The notes below the pieces were generated by a model, which was given only the letters and a program-made list of their open reading frames with translations, searched no databases and was not told where the DNA came from. DNA of 53,739 nucleotides. It comes from Shewanella holmiensis (GTDB lineage: Bacteria > Pseudomonadota > Gammaproteobacteria > Enterobacterales > Shewanellaceae). The translations under genes were made by a program, and so were the position numbers. How positions within the stretch are numbered: position 1 is the stretch's first letter; each line of letters opens with the position of its first letter. The DNA lies in contig NZ_JAMTCD010000025.1 of the NCBI RefSeq assembly GCF_025370255.1, forward strand, positions 1-53,739, in the 5' to 3' direction. Shown piece after piece: positions 47,412 to 53,739 of the stretch.

Positions 47412-48749
47412 CTACATATCCGAGTCTGTTAATGGTTTACGCAGTTGGGCTCTGACATTATCCATGCCTGAGTAAAACTCTTTCATCATCAGCAGCCCCA
47501 TCATCTTACCGTTATCGGTTACGATAAGGCGGTCTGGATGTACTGGATCGTTTTTAATCGCGCCAATGGCCTTCATTGAACTCATCTCTTTAAATAATGC
47601 GGTATCTAGGTTTACCCCAAATTCATCGCGGAAATATTTGCGAGACAATCGGCCTGAAAACATGCCCAATAAGAAACGATATTGCATCACTTCTTTCTTG
47701 TGATAATACTTTTGCTGCTCAACTGCCATACGGCCTTGGGCAATACGCTCTTGGTATTTTTTCAATGAGAATGTATTTACATACAAGGTGTCATTTAAAA
47801 AACTAAATGATCCTGAACCAACGCCTAAGTATTCATCATGATCAATCACGTACTCATCAAAACCTTCATCATTGGTTTTACCAAACGCCCAAGCAGACAA
47901 TTGCGTATATTGCCCTGTCAACTTATTCAAAATTTGACGGTATTGATTAATCATTTCGCCGGGTGGCGCAGCAAGTGTGCCCTTTACACTTTTACGGGTT
48001 TGATGAGTGATCATCAACGGGTAAGTGGTAATTTGTCTTGGGTCTAACTTTGATGCCATTTCAAGATCCGACTGAATAATTTCATCGGTTTGGCCACGAA
48101 AGCCAAAAATCAAATCAACATTGATGATCGGGAACAAGTCTTTTGCCGCCATAATGCGGTCAAAAGTTTGCTGGCCCGTGCCAAATTTATCTAAACGGTC
48201 AGTCATTTTTAAGATGCCGTCATCAAAGCTTTGTACGCCAATCGACATTCTGTCAACTAAGCCTTTAAGTTGTTTAAACTCAGGGTTAGCTAGATGCTGT
48301 GGATCTGACTCACACGACACTTCTTTAATATCGGGGAACAAAGTTTTGGCATGCTCAATCGTACGCGCAAGCTCATCTTCTAATACCGTGGTTGTACCGC
48401 CACCAATGTACATAGAGTCAAACTGATAGCCTAAATCTTTAGCCATCTGCATTTCTTTACGCAGTGCAACAAAATATTCACGCGCTTTGTCTTCACGGAA
48501 TAAAAAACGATGAAAGGTACAAAATGAGCACAAGGTATGACAAAACGGAATGTGCGCATACAGCATGTACTTGCGCCCTTCCACTGGTTTAGGCATACGG
48601 TCGGTTGAAATGGTGTCTAGACGCAGGTTTTTATCGACATAAAACTGCATGACCTTTTCCATCGAACTGACCATCCAATTTGGCACAGTAATATTAGACT
48701 GATAAGGCGTAATCAACGCATCGGATGTTGATTGAATAATAGAAGACAT
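47412..48749 (-). CDS. HemN-like radical SAM protein
   Basis: From ATG 48749 (MSSIIQSTSD, with AGGA eight bases upstream) the product is 445 residues; the open frame continues 30 codons upstream without a ribosome site. The radical SAM cluster is Cys70, Cys74 and Cys77 (CHTLCSFC), followed by MYIGGGTTT and the SIGVQSFDDG stretch typical of the HemN/HemW group. It may be coproporphyrinogen dehydrogenase-like, or one of the haem-handling relatives such as HutW/ChuW, which have about this length. No haem uptake gene is beside it, so I leave the choice open. Confidence 0.8.
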   Translation of the reverse strand: MSSIIQSTSDALITPYQSNITVPNWMVSSMEKVMQFYVDKNLRLDTISTDRMPKPVEGRKYMLYAHIPFCHTLCSFCTFHRFLFREDKAREYFVALRKEMQMAKDLGYQFDSMYIGGGTTTVLEDELARTIEHAKTLFPDIKEVSCESDPQHLANPEFKQLKGLVDRMSIGVQSFDDGILKMTDRLDKFGTGQQTFDRIMAAKDLFPIINVDLIFGFRGQTDEIIQSDLEMASKLDPRQITTYPLMITHQTRKSVKGTLAAPPGEMINQYRQILNKLTGQYTQLSAWAFGKTNDEGFDEYVIDHDEYLGVGSGSFSFLNDTLYVNTFSLKKYQERIAQGRMAVEQQKYYHKKEVMQYRFLLGMFSGRLSRKYFRDEFGVNLDTALFKEMSSMKAIGAIKNDPVHPDRLIVTDNGKMMGLLMMKEFYSGMDNVRAQLRKPLTDSDM

Positions 48750-49087
48750 TAAAAATCCTAGTGAGCAAAGCTTGAAAGCAAAATCATTGATTACAAAGCA
48801 GTAAAAAACATATCCCAAAGCAGAGCTTAAAAGTACCACTTTAGATATAGATAAAATGTGAAGTAGACGACGCTATGTAAACTATCAGGATTTTTAATGA
48901 TTATTTGTTAAGCAGATCATGTTTTAGTCATTATTAATATAATGGGCGATAAAAGTGTGATTGTAAGTTGTTAATTGCAAGCCATAAAAAATAAGCTCAT
49001 CTAAATTGAGGCACTGCTTTCTGATATTCGTTAAAAGATAAATCAACCTCGCAGGGCTCCCCTGCACAGGCCGAAAAGGGAATAAAA
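48750..49087. other. Intergenic stretch without a gene
   Basis: The first 170 bases are AT-rich and probably hold the promoter of the HemN-like gene. A small hairpin, GCAGGG (49051-49056) with CCCTGC (49060-49065), lies just before repeat copy A. A 65-codon open frame on the minus strand (48924-49121) runs through the repeat and is not convincing as a gene. Confidence 0.5.
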
Positions 49088-49141
49088 AGCCATTCAATAA
49101 CACGTGCGGTTCGACTCCCATTGGAATGTTTACTTTGGCCC
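49088..49141. repeat. Dispersed repeat, copy A
   Basis: Shares with copy B (50752-50806), in the same orientation, the blocks AGCCATTCAATAACA, TCGACTCCC, AATGTTTACT and CCC. It ends 14 bp beyond the stop codon of the broken binding-protein gene. Read on the minus strand, its start (GGG, AGTAAACATT) is reminiscent of sequences flanking REP-associated tyrosine transposases, but that link is from memory. Confidence 0.7.
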
Positions 49142-49155
49142 TTTAGGCACTCATT

Positions 49156-50004
49156 CTAGTGGGCGGTGGAGTTGGCTAAGCGTATAGTGACATCATCATC
49201 TAAGGTGAGTGATAACATTTGCTGGTATTTGTTCTCAATAGCGAGTCGAGTGCCATCTTGTTTGATTTGCGCTAGGCCATAATTGAAGTCATCGCGAATA
49301 TCGGCGCTTAAAAATGCGAATTGGTAAGGCGTAGGAGGGAATACTTTATGGCAAATCACCTCTTGTTGTACTTCATCTTTAGTGAGTGTGCCTGTGAGGT
49401 AGGACTGCCTTAGATAATAAATAAAGATATTCTTATCCATCACGGCCACATCTATTCTCTGCTTCATCAGCATTTTCACTTGTATTATTTGCTTCGCCTA
49501 TTCTCTATACCGACTGTTAAGTGTAGCCATGCTATTGAATTGTTTACCTAAAAGCATAGAGGCTCGCTGAAAGGCGACAATGCTCTTATCTTGCAAATCG
49601 GTTACGTTTTCTATATTGAATTGATTCTTTTTAAGACTAATCGCACAATTTTGAAAACGAATGGCCACATCTGAATAAAACACGCCTTCGTGCATATTTT
49701 CTTTAGTATTGATGATGCCATCAAGTTTGCCTTCTTTAAGTGCATGAAAAGTACGTGCTAAAGGCAGGTATTGTATGTTGACGCTATGACCTTTAACGGC
49801 AAGGGCACTTTTAAGCAATTCGAGTTCTAGACCACTGTTAGTTTCTTGAATGACATAGGGAGGAATTGAAAAGCTGACACCGATTTCAAGATCTTTGGCT
49901 TGTATACTGGACGTCAACAAGGGCAATAAAATCGACACCACATAACCTAATGGCTTAGCCATTCGATTCACTTGTGGGTTGAGCCGATTATTCTCATTAT
50001 TCAT
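49156..50004 (-). pseudogene. Periplasmic binding protein gene split by an in-frame TAG
   Basis: The first part (49498-50004) encodes 168 residues starting with a signal-peptide-like segment and the fold of an amino-acid-type binding protein (LEIGVSFSIPPYVIQE, then LARTFHALKEGKLDGIIN). A TAG codon at 49498-49500 ends it. Reading on in the same frame without any shift, the sequence continues AKQIIQVKMLMKQRIDVAVM and on to a stop at 49156, giving 282 codons in all, a normal length. A CAG-to-TAG change is the simplest explanation. The gene has no transporter neighbours. A sequencing error is the other possibility. Confidence 0.85.
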
Positions 50005-50751
50005 TCTATTATTGACCTTTAAATGATGGTAAACACGAGCCCTGCTTCAGCGAATTTTTCTGCCGTTACCTAACTAAACCAATCATGATTACACTTAACT
50101 ATAAGAGGTCTTATTAAATTAGCATAACTTTAATTTTGTTAACGTTAGGCACAAAGACTAGAGGTATTGTCTTGAGTAAAATTTTAAGCTGTCAATTTAT
50201 TGGCTAAGCGTTTGAATGTTTGAGTATTAGATTTGAAAAGGGCCGATTTTTCACATCTTACCTATAGGAATATGGGAAATGTCAGTGTGATGTCCGGAAC
50301 ATCACTGACCATGTGAAGGAGCAACCTTATGTGTAAACACTTCTGTGACACGCTGCAAGTACGTCCCTGTAAGCTCAACGATGTTAAACAACATCCATGT
50401 TTAACTGCCAGTTTGGCATCCATGCCTCTCGCTCATAGCGTTTCATAAGATGAAACTTCGCCATGCCATCGACGGTCACAGCCGCGCTTACACCTAATAA
50501 TTTATGTCTTTGATTAGGCTGTATTGGTAATAAAGCCTTTAGATCTTTGGCTGATACGAAAATGTCAGCTACTGGTACGCCTGCTGAAGGTAATTGGTTA
50601 GATTACCGTTATGGCCTACTGTGACTTAATCAACAAAAAATAAAGTAAAACATTGAATTTAAAATACAAACTAGGTTAAATTATGAAAACTTAAGGACAG
50701 AGTTGGGTAATCTCGAACATAATCATCGAGCACGCCATTTAGGGAAGAAGA
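50005..50751. other. Long stretch without a gene, probably decayed sequence
   Basis: No frame of useful length is open on either strand. One structure stands out: an interrupted palindrome at 50281-50309, GTCAG and TGATGT pairing with ACATCA and CTGAC with a two-base bulge. The part near 50330-50430, with repeated CATCCATG-type words, looks like an intergenic repeat of this genus, but I cannot confirm that. Confidence 0.5.
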
Positions 50752-50806
50752 AGCCATTCAATAACATGAACCGCTCGACTCCCTTTTTAATGTTTACTCT
50801 GACCCC
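50752..50806. repeat. Dispersed repeat, copy B
   Basis: Second copy of the element described at 49088-49141, same orientation, with several substitutions. It ends a few bases before the point where the rhomboid reading frame begins, so the loss of the rhomboid 5' end and the arrival of the repeat are probably linked. Confidence 0.7.
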
Positions 50807-50811
50807 ACTAA

Positions 50812-51210
50812 TTTCTTGAACCTGTACTCGGTAAGTGGCGACTATTTTTGGCGTATTTGATCACTGGGGTATTGGCGAGTATCGCCAGTATCTGTTGGTA
50901 TGATGCCACTGTGAGTGTCGGTGCATCGGGCGCCATTATGGGGCTATTAGGAATACTCGTGATTTGGGCTTGGAAAAAGATTTTCCCTGAGGATATCAAC
51001 TGGGTACTGAGTATTAACTTGGCATTTTTTGTGACCATAAGTCTTGTCGCAGGATTATTGGGTGGAGTGGACAATGCTGCCCATGTTGGCGGATTGCTCA
51101 GTGGGTTAGGGTTGGGTTACCTTTCGCTGGACTTTGCTCGAGGTGCTCAGGGGACTCGGAAGATTGAGGGCCATAGCCCAGTTAAAAAGCGTAAGCCGAG
51201 ACGCAAATAA
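50812..51210 (+). pseudogene. Rhomboid-family intramembrane protease, 5' end missing
   Basis: The frame is open from 50812 (just after an in-frame TAA at 50809-50811) to 51210 and reads as the second half of a rhomboid: FLAYLITGVLASIAS, then GASGAIMGL with the catalytic serine, and AHVGGLLSGLGLGY with the catalytic histidine, then a basic tail. The first three or so membrane segments are gone. A TTG at 50848 could start a 120-residue product, but it would lack half the fold. Probably not functional. Confidence 0.85.
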
Positions 51211-51239
51211 GTCGCGCTCGGCTTTGGGTTTAAGAAGAT

Positions 51240-52352
51240 TTAGGCGTGTTCAAACATTAAGAACAAGTAAACGATAAACAGCACTATATGCGTCGCGCCG
51301 TGCAGGGCATTGGTGCGACCGCTGCTGAAGCTGACCTTGCAGACCATTAAACTGGTGATTAACAGCACCATGTCGGCGGGTGACAAGCCTAAATGCACTT
51401 CTTGACCTATCACGCTGCCAATAATTAATACTGCGGGAACGGTAAGGGCAATTGTGGCGAGTACTGAGCCGAAATACAGATTCATCGCCCGCTGTAATTG
51501 ATTATTTAACGCCGCCTTAAATCCGCCCACTGCTTCGGGTGACAAGATCAAACAGGCCACGATAAAGCCACCTAATGCCTGCGGTGCGCCTAAGGTAGCG
51601 ACACTGTAATTGATTGGCATGGCTAAGGTTTTTGCCAATAAGATCACCACCAGCAAGTAACCAATCAATAGCACGGTATGATAGGCATTGCTGCGTAATA
51701 TGCCGTGGTGTTCCTCGTGGTCTTCATGGTCGGCATCGACAAAGAAATGACTGTGGCTCTTGGTTTGTACTACTAAAAATACGCCATAGAGCAGAATCGA
51801 AATAATGATCAGCATCCAAGACATGGCTTTAGACATGCTGCCAATAGTGCCGCCTTCGGTAAAATTGGGCAGTACTAAACAGAGTAAGGCGAGGGGGATA
51901 ATGACGACCAGATAGGATTTTACGCCATCTAAATTAAAAAGCTGGGTGTGGTAACGCCAGCCGCCAAGTAATAAGGTGAATCCCACTAAGCCGTTGATAA
52001 TCAACATGACCACGGCGAACATAGTGTCGCGCGCCATCACAGGGTTAGGTTCACCTGTCAGCATCACGGAGGAGATCATCACCACTTCGAGTGATATTAC
52101 CGACAGGGTTAAGATTAAAGTGCCATAGGGATCGCCAAGCTTAATCGCTAGCGCATCAGAGTGGCGCACCACTGAGAAGATGGCCCAAGTGACAACGCCC
52201 AATAGGGCGAGTGATACGGGAATATAGGTCGAAAGCGCAGTACCATCGGCGAGTAGGCTATCGCCACCGGTTTTAAAGAATACTAAGGTCAGTATTCCCA
52301 GTAGCAGGGCGAACTCGTCTTTCATAAATGTTTTCATAGGCAGTTTGTCCAA
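51240..52352 (-). CDS. chaA: Ca2+(Na+)/H+ antiporter, ChaA family
   Basis: A 370-residue inner-membrane antiporter with about 11 spans. Both halves carry the cation-exchanger alpha repeats (ISLEVVMISSVML and LILSPEAVGGFKAALNN, each with its acidic residue). A His/Asp/Glu-rich cytosolic loop, HSHFFVDADHEDHEEHH, lies in the middle, as in E. coli ChaA. It expels Ca2+ and, at high pH, Na+ or K+. The gene is intact although both neighbours are broken, and by eye it is richer in G+C than the genes to its left. Confidence 0.9.
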   Translation of the reverse strand: MDKLPMKTFMKDEFALLLGILTLVFFKTGGDSLLADGTALSTYIPVSLALLGVVTWAIFSVVRHSDALAIKLGDPYGTLILTLSVISLEVVMISSVMLTGEPNPVMARDTMFAVVMLIINGLVGFTLLLGGWRYHTQLFNLDGVKSYLVVIIPLALLCLVLPNFTEGGTIGSMSKAMSWMLIIISILLYGVFLVVQTKSHSHFFVDADHEDHEEHHGILRSNAYHTVLLIGYLLVVILLAKTLAMPINYSVATLGAPQALGGFIVACLILSPEAVGGFKAALNNQLQRAMNLYFGSVLATIALTVPAVLIIGSVIGQEVHLGLSPADMVLLITSLMVCKVSFSSGRTNALHGATHIVLFIVYLFLMFEHA

Positions 52353-52477
52353 AGCGAAAAAAAGGCCGTTAGTATAGACATTGGTTATGGCACACTTTGC
52401 ATGAAACTTCTTTTAGATTTGGGGTTAAGGATAAATATTTGAGCCAGATCGCTGTAATCCCCAACCCCATTTCTACG

Positions 52478-53176
52478 TTAGCCGTGGTGCTCGGTTTTAA
52501 TCAGCTTACCGAGCTGATCATAGTGATTCCAATCCCCTGATTCTCGGTCGCTGATGTAACTGCCTTCGGTGCGTTTTTCGCCATTAGGCCAAAAGCTTTG
52601 CCATAGACCTTCCTTGCGATCCCTCAGATATGTCCCTTGTTCGGCTAGTTTGCCATTATTGTGATAATAGCTGGTATCGCCTTCTTTTTGGCCTTTTACC
52701 CAAGCTTCAACGAGTTGTGGTTTACCGTTCTGGTGATATTGTTTAACCTGACCATCGAACGAGCCTTTGGCATAAGTGGCTTCTAGTTTGAGTTGGCCGT
52801 TACTGTAGTATTCCTTCGATTGACCATGGTTTTGTCCGTCTAAAAACTCAGTGCTGGCCGCTTGCATCCCATCCTCAAACCAGCTTTCCCATAGTCCAGT
52901 TTGATTGCCTTTATCCATAGTGCCGCTGAGTTTTAGCTGGCCATTATTGGGATAATATTCGGCATACGGGCCTGTTTTATCATTTTTATCATAGGTTTCG
53001 GAGCGGTAAACCACTTGCTTAAAGCTGTAAAACTCCCTAACGCCGTGACGCTTGTTTTCCTGCCAATGGCTTTTTTGTTGGATATTCCCTTCTGGAATCG
53101 CGCCATAGGTAGGGTCTTTTTCTTCGTAGCGGTAGTCAATCCACAGACCTGTTTTTTGATTATCGAGATATTGCCC
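52478..53176 (-). pseudogene. MORN-like repeat protein (YwqK type), cut by an IS
   Basis: Roughly nine repeats of about 23 residues with the pattern YYxNGQLKxExxYxxGxxxG run through the protein, as in the YwqK-like MORN-variant family, some of which are named as antitoxins in annotation. The native frame can be followed up to 53176, where the terminal repeat of the IS begins. Beyond that, the frame continues only four codons into the IS to a TTG (53186-53188), so any product would be a chimera without the native N-terminus, probably an export signal. No toxin gene is seen beside it. Confidence 0.8.

Positions 53177-53739
<563 letters not shown>

Noticed and set aside
48924..49121. 65-codon open frame on the minus strand beginning MGVEPHVLL.
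   Set aside because: It starts inside a dispersed repeat, has no ribosome site and no recognisable domain.
49108..49122. GGTTCGACTCCC in repeat copy A looks like a tRNA T-arm.
   Set aside because: The five bases before and after do not pair, no acceptor or anticodon arm can be drawn, and copy B has lost the pattern.
49088..49125. CACGTGCGGTTC resembles part of a group II intron RNA.
   Set aside because: No reverse transcriptase frame and no domain V-like hairpin are nearby; the match is too short.
49498..49500. The TAG might be read through as a programmed amino acid.
   Set aside because: No pyrrolysine genes or other sign of TAG recoding is visible, and a CAG-to-TAG change explains it.

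Overview
The window reads as ordinary chromosome of a marine gammaproteobacterium, most likely a Shewanella or close relative. Three things point there. One is near-identity of FabR, TrmA, YrfG, HslR, MoaA and YiiM to enterobacterial proteins as I remember them. Another is the order nudE / yrfG / hslR / hslO / pckA, interrupted here by a complete gspC-N type II secretion operon. The third is the pairing of fabR with a membrane fatty acid desaturase. No tRNA, CRISPR array or prophage was seen. All identifications were made by eye from motifs and family knowledge; no search was run.

Layout. Positions 1-240 hold, on the minus strand, two tandem rRNA-type promoters that drive an rRNA operon beyond the left edge. 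They sit beside murI and trmA, much as murI precedes rrnB in E. coli. A membrane-anchored RRM protein gene lies between. fabR and desA (2965-4867) are divergent, with a palindromic operator abutting the desaturase -10 box. selD-selU (5190-7348) form a selenium / tRNA-modification pair preceded by an unexplained fold-back element. cysQ, nudE and yrfG (7446-9679) are nucleotide housekeeping genes. gspC to gspN (9959-21491, minus) encode type II secretion. hslR-hslO and pckA (21745-24852) follow.

From 25397 to 35896 lie an exported M14 peptidase, an orphan periplasmic binding-protein-like gene, a GIY-YIG protein, moeA-moeB, two small proteins (one a 55-residue Pmp3 protein), a membrane diguanylate cyclase, a pseudouridine synthase, and a two-component system with an exported EF-hand protein. 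moaA-moaC-moaD-moaE-modA-modB-modC (36052-41006, minus) form one molybdenum operon with a Moco riboswitch-like leader and a CRP-like site. With moeAB and YiiM, the window covers molybdate uptake, pterin synthesis, metal insertion and one probable Moco-using enzyme. Next come ETF-ubiquinone oxidoreductase, a chemoreceptor, a DUF4870-like protein, YiiM, a PfkB kinase and a HemN-like radical SAM protein (41357-48749).

The right end (about 48960-53739) is degraded and rearranged. It has two copies of a 54-55 bp repeat, a binding-protein gene split by an in-frame TAG, a rhomboid gene missing its 5' half, intact chaA, a MORN-like repeat gene cut by an IS3-family element, and that element cut in turn by a second IS facing the other way. 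I saw no clear-cut new defence or metabolic system. The best candidates for new biology are the selD leader element, the membrane-anchored RRM protein, and the EF-hand protein linked to a two-component system.
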